From Pseudomonadota bacterium (GTDB taxonomy: Bacteria; Pseudomonadota; Gammaproteobacteria; Steroidobacterales; Steroidobacteraceae), in contig JAFEDT010000018.1 in NCBI GenBank assembly GCA_018241445.1, forward strand, positions 124,001 to 188,000: a DNA stretch of 64,000 nucleotides. Direction: 5' to 3'. Under the pieces are notes generated by a model, which saw only the letters and a program-made list of their open reading frames with translations, searched no databases and was not told the origin of the DNA. A program made the translations under genes and the position numbers. Of this stretch, positions 35,681 through 43,351 are shown piece by piece (positions within the stretch are counted from its first letter, which is position 1; the number at the start of each line of letters is the position of its first letter).

Positions 35681-36217
35681 ATGCCGGAGCCGGGCGCTCT
35701 TACCCAGGTGTTCGAAACGCTGCGGCCCGAGCTGGTGCGCTTTGCGCAGTGGCTGGCGCGTGACCGCGCGATTGCCGAGGACGTGGTGCAGGAGGCCCTG
35801 CTGCGCGCCTGGCGCTCGCGTGAGGCGCTGCGCGATACCACGGCGCTGCGCGCCTGGCTGCTGACCATCGTCAGGCGCGAGCATGCCCGCCTGTACGAGC
35901 GGCGGCGGCTGGAGCTGGTGCCCCTCGCGGATTTACCTGAGGACTGCGTGCCCGATCCTGCGGCCGCAGCGGACGAGGAGTGGCTGGTCCTGCGTACGGC
36001 GATCATGAAACTGCCGCTGGAATACCGCGAACCGCTGGTGATGCAGGTCATCGGCGGCTTCTCGACCGCCGAGATCGCCCGCGAGCTGGGGCTGAGTGCT
36101 ACCGCGGTGCTGACACGCCTGTTCCGGGCGCGCAACCGTCTGCGCGGCATCTGCGGGCTCGGCGAGGCGCCCGACCCGCAAGGCGATGCTGCGGTGCCCG
36201 CCGGGAGCCAGCCATGA
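35681..36217 (+). CDS. ECF-type RNA polymerase sigma factor
   Basis: 178 residues. Sigma region 2 (LVRFAQWLARDRAIAEDVVQEALLRAWRS; residues about 15-80) and region 4 (about 105-160: LPLEYREPLVMQVIGGFSTAEIARELGLSATAVLTRLFRARNRLR, abbreviated) are complete. It overlaps the following anti-sigma gene by four bases. Divergent from doxX-bufA2, so that operon is a natural candidate target, as ECF sigma factors control bufferin operons elsewhere (inference). Confidence 0.88.
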   Translation: MPEPGALTQVFETLRPELVRFAQWLARDRAIAEDVVQEALLRAWRSREALRDTTALRAWLLTIVRREHARLYERRRLELVPLADLPEDCVPDPAAAADEEWLVLRTAIMKLPLEYREPLVMQVIGGFSTAEIARELGLSATAVLTRLFRARNRLRGICGLGEAPDPQGDAAVPAGSQP

Positions 36218-37023
36218 ACTGCACCGAGGCACGTCTGGCGATAGCGGCCGAACCGGCGGCAAGCAGCGCGGAGCTGGAAGAGCACCTGCGTTCCTGTGCG
36301 GCGTGCCAGCAGTTCCGCCGCGAGGTGCGCGCGCTGGAGGCTGACATCGCGCGCGCGCTGGCGTTGGGCCCGCCGCTGCCGCGATCCGCGGCGCGCGCCA
36401 CTCCCGGAGCGTCGCCCGCGCACGCTGCAGGGCCGCTGGCGTCCGCGTCCGCGGCAGCACCGCTGGCCCGGGTAATACCGCTGCCACAGGCAAACAGGAA
36501 GACACGGCGCGCACCGGCGTGGCGCCCCTGGGCGATGGCGGCTTCATTGGTGCTGGCGGTGGCGCTGGGCACCGCCCTGTGGCTGGGGCGGCCGGCGGAC
36601 ACACTGGCGCATGACGTCGTGGTGCACGTTCGCGGGGAACCCGACAGCTGGCTGGCAAAGCAACAGGTGAGCGTCGCCGGCATCGATCACGCCCTGCGCG
36701 CCAACGGGGTGGAGCTCGGCATCCTCCCGGCGCGCATCACCTACGCGCATAGCTGCTTTTTCCGCGGCCACTACATTCCGCACCTGGTTGTGCAGACCAC
36801 CAGCGGGCCGGTGACGGTGCTGATCCTGAAACACGAGCAGACCCGCGGCACGCAGCGCTTCAGCGAGCATGGCCTGAGCGGGATCATCGTGCCGGCCGCG
36901 CAGTCCGGCAGCATTGCGGTGCTGGCGCAGGATCGCGCGGGTACCGCTGCCGCCGCGGTGGCGCCGGCCGCCGCGCAGATGCAGCGCGAGACGCAGTGGC
37001 TGGACTCATCGGTCGGGCAGTGA
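36214..37023 (+). CDS. DUF3379 anti-sigma-like membrane protein
   Basis: 269 residues. The N-terminal zinc-finger-like anti-sigma segment MNCTEARLAIAAEP...LEEHLRSCAACQQFRREVRALE has the spaced Cys residues of ZAS-type domains. An Ala/Pro-rich linker is followed by one membrane helix (about 107-127), then a periplasmic domain with a HVRGEPDSW...ANGVELG pattern of DUF3379. The ATG overlaps the sigma-factor stop (ATGA). Its likely job is to hold the ECF sigma factor at the membrane until a signal arrives. Confidence 0.85.
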   Translation: MNCTEARLAIAAEPAASSAELEEHLRSCAACQQFRREVRALEADIARALALGPPLPRSAARATPGASPAHAAGPLASASAAAPLARVIPLPQANRKTRRAPAWRPWAMAASLVLAVALGTALWLGRPADTLAHDVVVHVRGEPDSWLAKQQVSVAGIDHALRANGVELGILPARITYAHSCFFRGHYIPHLVVQTTSGPVTVLILKHEQTRGTQRFSEHGLSGIIVPAAQSGSIAVLAQDRAGTAAAAVAPAAAQMQRETQWLDSSVGQ

Positions 37024-37049
37024 TGATCGGGTCATAGGAGAGTGGCTTC

Positions 37050-39245
37050 GTGGCCATCAAGCGACGTGATCTGCTGGCGGCAGCCGGCGGACTGTATGCC
37101 ACCATGCTGAGCGGTCGCGGCCGGGCGGCCGGCAGCGGCGCCATCCCCGCCGCGGTGGCCGGCGCGATTCCCCGCGCACCCGTGGCGCGCGTGCAGACCG
37201 TGAAGGACACCTACTTCGGCGAGACCCTGCCCGATCCGTATCGCTGGATGGAGAACGACAAGGATCCCGAGTGGCTGCCGTTCCTCAAGGGCCAGGACGC
37301 GCACACCCGCGCCGTGCTTGACGCCATCCCCGGCCGCGAACGGCTGCTGACGCGCATCCGCCAGCTCTCCGGCGACACCGTGATCACCCGCCACGTGGAG
37401 CGCCGCGGCAAGCGGCTGTTCTTCGAGCAGCGGCCGGCGGGCAGCGACAACTTCAAGCTGTTCGTACAGGAGGGCGGCGTGCACCGCACGCTGGTCGATC
37501 CCACCACCCTGGGCGGCGCCGGCGGCCACATGTCGCTGGACTGGTGGCACGCCTCGCCCGACGGCAGCCATGTCGTCTACGGCCTGTCGAAGAACGGCAG
37601 CGAGGACTCTGTGCTGCATGTGCTGCGCACCGCCGATGCCGCCGATCTGCCCGAACGGATACCCGACACGCAGGGTGCTGATCCGCAATGGCTGGATGAC
37701 GGCAGCGGCTTTTTCTATAACCAGCTGACCGGCGCCCTCGATACCCCCGAGCGTTACCTGGACAGCCAGGCGCGCTTCCATCGGCTCGGCAGCGATCCGC
37801 ACACTGACCCGATCCTGATGAAACGCGGGCTCGACCCGCGCGTGCAGTACGAGAAGATCCAGGCGCCGGTCATCGCGACCTTCCCGGGCGCGCGGCACGC
37901 GCTGCTGGTGCTGGCGGACGTGCGCAGCGAACAGCGGCTGTTGATCGCGCCGCTCGCCGACGTGCTCGCCGGGCGCGCCGCCTGGCAGCCGGTGGCGCAG
38001 TTCGAGGACGAAGTCACCGCCGCCGACATCCACGGCGACACTCTCTACCTGCTGGCCAACAAGGGCCACCCGCGCGGCCGGGTGCTGGCAACGCCAGTCG
38101 CCGCGCCGTCGCTGGCCACGGCGCGCGAGGTGGTCGCCGAAAGTGCTGCCGTGATCGATGAGCTGGCGCGCGCGCGCGACGGCCTGTACCTCGGCCTGCT
38201 CGATGGCGGCATCGCGCGCCTGCAACTCCTGGGCAGCGATGGCCGGCTGCGCGATATCGCGCTGCCCTTCGACGGCACGCTGACTGCGCTCGAGACCAGT
38301 GCCGATGCGGACGGTGCGCTGTTTTCCCTGACCGGCTGGCTGACGCCCGCGGACATCTGGTCCGCCGATGCCGCCGGGCGCGTCACCGCGACCGGCCTGA
38401 CGCCGCGGCCTGCCATCGACGTCAGTGCCTACGAGACGCGCCGGCTGTTCGCCACCGCGAAGGATGGCACCCGGATTCCCTACGCCCTCATCTTCCGCAA
38501 GGGCCTGAAGATGGACGGCAGCGCGCCGGTCTGGATCAGCGCCTACGGCTCCTACGGCATCGCCGCCTATACGCCGTCATTCGCCGGCCGCACACTGGCG
38601 CTGGTGGATGCCGGGTTCATCGTGGGCTACGCCTACGTGCGCGGCGGCGGCGAATACGGCCGCGACTGGCACAAGGCCGGGCAGCTTGCCAACAAACCCA
38701 ACACCTGGCGTGACCTGATCGCGGTCTGCGAGGACCTGGTGGCCGCGAAGTACACGGCGCCGTCACGCCTGGCGATCGGCGGCCGCTCTGCCGGCGGCAT
38801 CACCGTGGGACGCGCCATGACCGAGCGCCCGGAGCTGTTTGCCGCGGTCATTGACGGGGTCGGCTGGTCCAACCCGCTGCGTTACGTGGTGGAGCAGAAC
38901 GGCTACGGCGAGGAGCCGGAGTGGGGCGCCATCCGCGAGGAGAGCGGCTACCGCGCGCTGAAGAGCATCGACAGCTACCAGGCGGTACGCGGTGGCACGC
39001 CCTACCCGGCGGTGCTGCTGACCACCGGTGTCAGCGATCCACGCGTGGCGCCGTTCCACGCGGCCAAGATGGCGGCGCGGCTGCAGGCCGCCAGCAGCTC
39101 GCACAAGCCGGTGCTGCTGCGCGTGGATTTCGATGCCGGGCACGGCATGGGCTCCACCCGCGCGCAGCAGGATCGCGAGGCCGCCGATACCTACGCGTTC
39201 CTGCTGTGGCAGACCGGGGGGAGTGGCTACCAGCCGCGCGGCTGA
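37050..39245 (+). CDS. Tat-exported S9 family prolyl oligopeptidase
   Basis: 731 residues. The N-terminus MAIKRRDLLAAAGGLYATM is a twin-arginine-like signal (KRRDLL). An N-terminal beta-propeller begins at DPYRWMENDKDPEW. The C-terminal peptidase domain has Ser580 in GGRSAGG, Asp in the DPRVAP region, and His698 in DAGHGMG. It hydrolyses proline-containing oligopeptides, probably in the periplasm. GTG start. A remnant of a close paralogue lies at 40961-41096. Confidence 0.92.
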   Translation: MAIKRRDLLAAAGGLYATMLSGRGRAAGSGAIPAAVAGAIPRAPVARVQTVKDTYFGETLPDPYRWMENDKDPEWLPFLKGQDAHTRAVLDAIPGRERLLTRIRQLSGDTVITRHVERRGKRLFFEQRPAGSDNFKLFVQEGGVHRTLVDPTTLGGAGGHMSLDWWHASPDGSHVVYGLSKNGSEDSVLHVLRTADAADLPERIPDTQGADPQWLDDGSGFFYNQLTGALDTPERYLDSQARFHRLGSDPHTDPILMKRGLDPRVQYEKIQAPVIATFPGARHALLVLADVRSEQRLLIAPLADVLAGRAAWQPVAQFEDEVTAADIHGDTLYLLANKGHPRGRVLATPVAAPSLATAREVVAESAAVIDELARARDGLYLGLLDGGIARLQLLGSDGRLRDIALPFDGTLTALETSADADGALFSLTGWLTPADIWSADAAGRVTATGLTPRPAIDVSAYETRRLFATAKDGTRIPYALIFRKGLKMDGSAPVWISAYGSYGIAAYTPSFAGRTLALVDAGFIVGYAYVRGGGEYGRDWHKAGQLANKPNTWRDLIAVCEDLVAAKYTAPSRLAIGGRSAGGITVGRAMTERPELFAAVIDGVGWSNPLRYVVEQNGYGEEPEWGAIREESGYRALKSIDSYQAVRGGTPYPAVLLTTGVSDPRVAPFHAAKMAARLQAASSSHKPVLLRVDFDAGHGMGSTRAQQDREAADTYAFLLWQTGGSGYQPRG

Positions 39246-39294
39246 GCGCGCGGGCTGGCCGTCAAGCCAGGTTGAGCTGAACACCTGGCCCGCC

Positions 39295-39321
39295 TGTCGA
39301 AATCGCCCGCTGCCGTTCGTA
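39295..39321 (+). promoter_or_regulatory. ECF42-type promoter candidate
   Basis: TGTCGA (39295-39300), 17 bases, then CGTA (39318-39321). ECF42 sigma factors are reported to recognise a TGTCGA -35 element with a CGA/TC-like -10, upstream of their own DGPF-protein/sigma operon. The site lies about 50 bases before the DGPF gene start, consistent with autoregulation. Confidence 0.5.
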
Positions 39322-39369
39322 TAGGGGGTGACTAACGGCATATCGCCGGGCATTTAGAGGATTCTGGCT

Positions 39370-39723
39370 GTGCAGCAATATTTACTCAGCGTGTGTTACC
39401 CGGCGGGAAGTACCCAACCACAACCCGCGGCACTCAAGGCAATCATGCGGGATGTGGACGAGCTCCAGAGGGAAATGAAAAGCGCCGGGGTCTGGATCTT
39501 CAGCGGCGGGCTCCATTCGGCCGCCGCGGCGACCGTAGTGCGCCACCAGGGTCGTGACCTCGTCGTGACGGACGGACCCTTCATTGAAAGCAAGGAGCAG
39601 ATTGGCGGCATAACGATTATCCAGTGTGCCGACCTCGATGCCGCCCTCGCCTGGGCGCGCAAGTTCGCGCGCGCCGTCACGACGCCCATAGAAGTGCGAC
39701 CGTTCATGGAGAGTCGCGACTGA
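39370..39723 (+). CDS. YCII/DGPF domain protein, partner of the ECF42 sigma factor
   Basis: 117 residues with the eponymous motif TDGPFIESKEQIGG and YCII-like fold. GTG start with AGAGGA about nine bases upstream. Genes of this kind precede ECF42 sigma factors in many bacteria and are their main regulon members. The stop codon overlaps the presumed CTG start of the sigma factor. Confidence 0.88.
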   Translation: MQQYLLSVCYPAGSTQPQPAALKAIMRDVDELQREMKSAGVWIFSGGLHSAAAATVVRHQGRDLVVTDGPFIESKEQIGGITIIQCADLDAALAWARKFARAVTTPIEVRPFMESRD

Positions 39724-40949
39724 GCACCGACGTCGCCGCCATCTTTCGTCGTGAGTACGGGCGGGCAGTCGCGGTTCTCACGCGAGTTCTTGGCGACATT
39801 TCACTCGCGGAAGACGCCGTGCAGGATGCGTTCGCCACCGCCCTTGTCTCCTGGCCAAAGCACGGTGTGCCACCCGCACCCGCAGGCTGGATCATCACTA
39901 CCGCCCGCAATCGCGCCATCGACCGGTTGCGACGCGAAACCGTACGCGGTTTGCGCGAAGCAGGAGCGGTGGCGGAGGCGGATGAGGCCTGCAGCGAGGA
40001 GGGGGAGTACGAAATGCGTGATGATCAGCTGCGCCTGATATTCATTTGTTGTCATCCCGCGCTTGGCCGCGAGGCGCAAATCGCGCTCACGCTGCGTCTG
40101 CTGGCTGGCCTGTCCACTGCCGAGATTGCGCGCGCCTTCCTGGTTGCAGAATCAACGCTCGCGCAACGCATCACCCGTGCCAAGGCCAAGATCCGCGATG
40201 CGCGGATACCGTACCGTGTGCCCGAGCCGCCGGATATTCCAGCGCGACTGGCTGCCGTGCTCGCCGTCGTTTACCTCGTTTTCAACGAGGGCTACCTCGC
40301 CACAGGTGGCGAGGAGCTCACGCGTGCGGACCTGAGCGACGAGGCCATCCGCCTCGCGCGCCTCCTGCTCGAGCAGGTGCCCGACGAACCGGAGGTCGCC
40401 GGGCTGCTGGCGTTGATGCTGCTGACTGATGCGCGTCGCTCCGCGCGCACCACTGCAGACGGCAAACTCGTGCGCCTCGAAGACCAGGATCGTTCGCTGT
40501 GGAATGCGGCAAAACTCGCAGAAGGCCGAGCGCTGCTCGCGCAATGTCTGCGGCGCGATCAACCCGGTCCCTACCAACTGCAAGCGGCGATCAACGCCGT
40601 TCACAGCGACGCGCCACAGGCGGGCGCCACGGATTGGAGACAGATACTCGCCATTTACGATCAACTTCTGGCGCTGTCGCCCGGTCCGGTCGTTGCGCTC
40701 AATCGGGCCGTTGCTGTGGCGGAAGTGGCTGGACCTGCCTCGGCTTTATCAATCGTCGATGAGCTCGGGCTGCCTCAGTACCATCTTTTTCATGCCGTGC
40801 GGGCCGATTTGTTGCGCCGGCTCGGGCGCAACTCCGATGCGGCCTGTGCGTACCGTACAGCGATCGGGCTGTGCGGCAACGCCACGGAACGTGAGTTTCT
40901 TGAACAGCAATATCAGAAGATTTCGTCCGGGCCAGGCAGCTGCGCTTAG
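39720..40949 (+). CDS. ECF42-type sigma factor with C-terminal TPR-like extension
   Basis: 409 residues. Sigma regions 2 and 4 occupy about 1-180 (RREYGRAVAVLTRVLGDISLAEDAVQDAF; TLRLLAGLSTAEIARAFLV). The long C-terminal extension (about 185-409: VYLVFNEGYLATGG, LARLLLEQVPDEPEVAGLLALMLL, GPVVALNRAVAVAEVAGP) is the ECF42 TPR-like region that substitutes for an anti-sigma factor. No ATG, GTG or TTG exists near the conserved N-terminus; a CTG at 39720, overlapping the TGA of the DGPF gene and preceded by GGAGAG, is the best start. Confidence 0.85.
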   Translation: MSTDVAAIFRREYGRAVAVLTRVLGDISLAEDAVQDAFATALVSWPKHGVPPAPAGWIITTARNRAIDRLRRETVRGLREAGAVAEADEACSEEGEYEMRDDQLRLIFICCHPALGREAQIALTLRLLAGLSTAEIARAFLVAESTLAQRITRAKAKIRDARIPYRVPEPPDIPARLAAVLAVVYLVFNEGYLATGGEELTRADLSDEAIRLARLLLEQVPDEPEVAGLLALMLLTDARRSARTTADGKLVRLEDQDRSLWNAAKLAEGRALLAQCLRRDQPGPYQLQAAINAVHSDAPQAGATDWRQILAIYDQLLALSPGPVVALNRAVAVAEVAGPASALSIVDELGLPQYHLFHAVRADLLRRLGRNSDAACAYRTAIGLCGNATEREFLEQQYQKISSGPGSCA

Positions 40950-40960
40950 CCCGCCGCCTT

Positions 40961-41096
40961 CCGGCGAGCGCTCCGTCGGTGGCATCACCGTGGGAAGCGT
41001 CTGGGCTCCACCCGTGCACAGCAGGACCGCGACGCCGCCGATACCTACGCGTTCCTGCTGTGGCAGACCGGGGTGAGTGGTTATCGGCTCGGATGA
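40961..41096 (+). pseudogene. remnant of a second S9 peptidase gene
   Basis: This segment reads ERSVGGITVG (the nucleophile region of the S9 peptidase at 37-39 kb) joined directly to GSTRAQQ-like and ADTYAFLLWQTG residues from that protein's last 35 codons, ending in TGA at 41094-41096. About 120 intervening codons and everything upstream are missing, and the junction shifts frame. DNA identity to the intact gene is high in both blocks. It is a deleted paralogue. Confidence 0.75.
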
Positions 41097-41120
41097 ACGC
41101 CCGGCAGCCGTGCCGGCTGT

Positions 41121-41408
41121 TTATTGGTGAGCGGTGGCGCTCACAGGCGCGGGGCCCTGGGGGGCGGCGTTCGAATTCCACGTGTCGCGGAGCATCAACC
41201 ACTTCCCGTCTATCCGTTGAAACACGGTCAGGGTCTTTCCGGTCTCGACCGTCGCGCCCGACTTGTCCGTCACCTTATAGGCACTCAGCACGGCATTCTC
41301 CGCATAGAGCGCAGCGACGGCCTGGCCATCTCCGGCGTTGTAAGCCGTATACTACGCCGCTCCCTGCGCCCGCAGCGCGCTCTGGTCCGCGGCCGCATCT
41401 GGCCCTGA
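41121..41408 (-). pseudogene. remnant of a DUF4440/SnoaL-like (NTF2 fold) gene
   Basis: On the minus strand the frame reads DQSALRAQGAA, an in-frame TAG, YTAYNAGDGQAVAALYAENAVLS, then TDKSGATVETGKTLTVFQRIDGKW and LRDTWNSNAAP, ending at TAA (41121-41123). These are the beginning and end of a DUF4440-type domain; the central third is missing, and the nonsense codon lies within it. It is a degraded gene. Confidence 0.7.
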
Positions 41409-41425
41409 CGAGCCGTTCATCCCAC

Positions 41426-41516
41426 GCGCTGGTACGCCGGTCGCTGTGTCAGCCGCTCCAGGTAGGCCTGGAAGACCGGGCGCGGCTCGATGCTCTTCAT
41501 CATCTGGCCGAAGCCA
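41426..41516 (-). pseudogene. 91-base fragment of the glutathione S-transferase gene
   Basis: About 92 percent identical to 42328-42419, the part of the intact GST gene coding for residues near 165-195, in the same orientation. The flanks do not match. With the intact copy it brackets the MazEF cassette as a direct repeat. Confidence 0.75.
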
Positions 41517-41533
41517 GGCGACGCCCTCGCCAG

Positions 41534-41902
41534 TCAGGTTGCAATGTCGATGATCTGGTTCAATGTCTCGCAGGCAAGGTCAAGAGTCTCCTGGGTAACC
41601 TGCCTCCAGGGGTGCGGCTTTGCTGCGCGGGCTCGCCAATCGAACGACTTCGGTTGATGGGCGAGAATGTAACTCGAGGCACCCTTAGGGCCGGCGAATC
41701 GGATGGCGAACGGATTGGTATCGTTATAGGACGCCGTGGTCATCGGCAGACCGATTACGATGCCGGTGCGTTCGTTGAACTCCCGCGGCGACAGAACCAG
41801 CAAAGGATGGACATCCCGCATCTCCCGGCCGGCTTGGGGGTTGCAGTTTATCCAGATCATGTCGCGGCGGGCCGGCACCCAAGCTGATCTGGCGACCATC
41901 AA
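41534..41902 (-). CDS. MazF/PemK-type endoribonuclease toxin
   Basis: 122 residues. The start resembles PemK/MazF proteins: PARRDMIWINCNPQAGREMRDVHPLLVLSPREFNERTGIVIGLPMTT (abbreviated), with the RD..W/I.N and G-E-RPLLVLS-type positions. MazF enzymes cleave single-stranded mRNA at short motifs. Its ATG overlaps the antitoxin stop by four bases. It appears full length. Confidence 0.85.
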   Translation of the reverse strand: MMVARSAWVPARRDMIWINCNPQAGREMRDVHPLLVLSPREFNERTGIVIGLPMTTASYNDTNPFAIRFAGPKGASSYILAHQPKSFDWRARAAKPHPWRQVTQETLDLACETLNQIIDIAT

Positions 41903-42156
41903 AACACCTCTTTGCCGATGGGGCGAGTCGCCATCGCCTCGCCCCCGTGGCGGGCCGGATCAAATGCGGCGAGTTTTTGCGCAAGGCTCAACTTCGGTTT
42001 GCCGGCTCGCCTCACGAGCACGGCGTCATCATCTGTAACGGACAGCTCGACGGGCTGTCCGACAACAAAGCGGGCGGAGCGCGCCAGTGCCGCCGGTATT
42101 CGCACGGCGAGACTGTTGCCCCACCGCTGCACCGTCAGTGCCGCGGACTTTGCCAT
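41899..42156 (-). CDS. MazE-type (AbrB/SpoVT fold) antitoxin
   Basis: 85 residues. The N-terminal VQRWGNSLAVRIPAALARSARFVVGQPVELSV is the swapped-hairpin AbrB-type DNA-binding domain typical of MazE/PemI; the C-terminal tail (FDPARHGGEAMATRPIGKEVF) is the toxin-binding part. It is first in the operon, with a palindromic operator upstream. Confidence 0.85.
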   Translation of the reverse strand: MAKSAALTVQRWGNSLAVRIPAALARSARFVVGQPVELSVTDDDAVLVRRAGKPKLSLAQKLAAFDPARHGGEAMATRPIGKEVF

Positions 42157-42169
42157 ATAGTGTGCCCTC

Positions 42170-42211
42170 TCGATGTATCAACAAGTATATACATCGATCC
42201 CGGATTGTCAA
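42170..42211 (-). promoter_or_regulatory. MazEF promoter with palindromic operator
   Basis: On the minus strand: -35 TTGACA (42211-42206), a 16-base spacer and -10 TATACT (42189-42184). An inverted repeat with nine-base arms, TCGATGTAT and ATACATCGA, spans 42170-42197 and covers the -10. This is a typical autorepressed toxin-antitoxin promoter. Confidence 0.7.
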
Positions 42212-42276
42212 CGGATGCCGGTGCCAGGCAGCTGCGGTCGGGATTCAGTCGCGGTCGCTGAAATTCCGGGGTGCCC

Positions 42277-42912
42277 TCAGGACGCCGCCTTCAGCTGCGC
42301 AATGTACCGGCCATTGATCTCCTCGGCGCGCTGGTAGGCCGGCCGCTGCGTCAGCCGCCCCAGGTAGGCCAGGAAGACCGGGCGCGGCTCGATGCTCTTC
42401 ATCATCTGACCGAAGCGCAGTTGATTACCAAGGTACACATCGGCCGCGCTGAACTGTCTCCCCAGCAGCCACGGGCCGGGAGTCAGCGCTGCTTCAACCA
42501 CCCGCATGACGTCCTCGTAAGTGCCGTAGCCGAGCGCCGTGGTGCGGCTCACCGGCGGGCGCTCCAGCATGCGATCCATGTGCGCGGGCTCCAGGCAGGC
42601 GGCCGCGAAGAACATCCAGCGCAGGTAGCTGCCGCGCACCGGCTCGGTCAACGCCGGCGCCAGCCGTGCCGCCGGGTACGCATCGGCGAGGTAGGCGCAG
42701 ATGGCCGAGGTCTCCGTGACCACGACGCCCCGATGCACGATCGCCGGCAGTTTGCCCATCGGGTTGACGGCGAGGAATGCAGGCTTCTTGTGCTCGCCGG
42801 TGGTGAAGTTCACCAGCTCCACGCGATACGGCGCGCCGGTTTCCTCCAGCATCCACAGGACCGTGCGCGAGCGCGACATGGGGTTGTAGTAGAAGACGAC
42901 TTCGTCGTTCAT
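42277..42912 (-). CDS. glutathione S-transferase family protein
   Basis: 211 residues. Thioredoxin-like N-terminal domain FYYNPMSRSRTVLWMLEETGAPYRVELV, with Pro and NPMGKLPAI as the cis-proline region and ETSAICAYLAD as the glutathione gamma-glutamyl site; all-helical C-terminal domain to the end. ATG at 42912; the upstream open frame has no homology. Part of this gene is duplicated at 41426-41516 on the other side of MazEF. Confidence 0.88.
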   Translation of the reverse strand: MNDEVVFYYNPMSRSRTVLWMLEETGAPYRVELVNFTTGEHKKPAFLAVNPMGKLPAIVHRGVVVTETSAICAYLADAYPAARLAPALTEPVRGSYLRWMFFAAACLEPAHMDRMLERPPVSRTTALGYGTYEDVMRVVEAALTPGPWLLGRQFSAADVYLGNQLRFGQMMKSIEPRPVFLAYLGRLTQRPAYQRAEEINGRYIAQLKAAS

Positions 42913-42979
42913 GACGGTTACCTGGGGCTGCAATTGACTGGGTCGACTAACGGTCGCTGGCGGCTGTCGGGCGCAGCAG

Positions 42980-43351
42980 TCAGTCCTGAAGCTCAGTATA
43001 TTTCCGGTGGTTCCCACGGGCCGACTCAATGGGATATCTCCTGGCGTTGAGTGCAATCTTGTCGCTTGCCGCCGATAGCAGCTCGATTCCAAGTTTGTCG
43101 GCCAGACGCACAAGATAGATGAGCACGTCAGCCAGTTCCTCGCGGACCTCGGATAGTTTCTTCGGCGGCAGTGACTTGGATTCCTCTTCCTTGAGCCACT
43201 GAAAATGTTCGAGCACCTCGGCAGCTTCGGCGGCCAGCGCCATGGCGAGGTTCTTCGGTGAGTGAAACTGATCCCAATTTCGATCAGATGCGAAGTGTCG
43301 CAATTCGTCCCGGAGAATGTCCAAGGTAGGTTGCAAGGTGCCCCCTGTCAT
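42980..43351 (-). CDS. MazG-like nucleotide pyrophosphohydrolase
   Basis: 123 residues. The all-alpha NTP pyrophosphatase motif is present: NLAMALAAEAAEVLEHFQW (ExxE) and VREELADVLIYLVRLAD (ExxD). Similar to small dCTP/dNTP pyrophosphatases. The ATG at 43351 overlaps the HNH endonuclease stop by four bases (ATGA), so the two are translationally coupled. Base composition is less GC-rich than the neighbourhood. Confidence 0.85.
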   Translation of the reverse strand: MTGGTLQPTLDILRDELRHFASDRNWDQFHSPKNLAMALAAEAAEVLEHFQWLKEEESKSLPPKKLSEVREELADVLIYLVRLADKLGIELLSAASDKIALNARRYPIESARGNHRKYTELQD

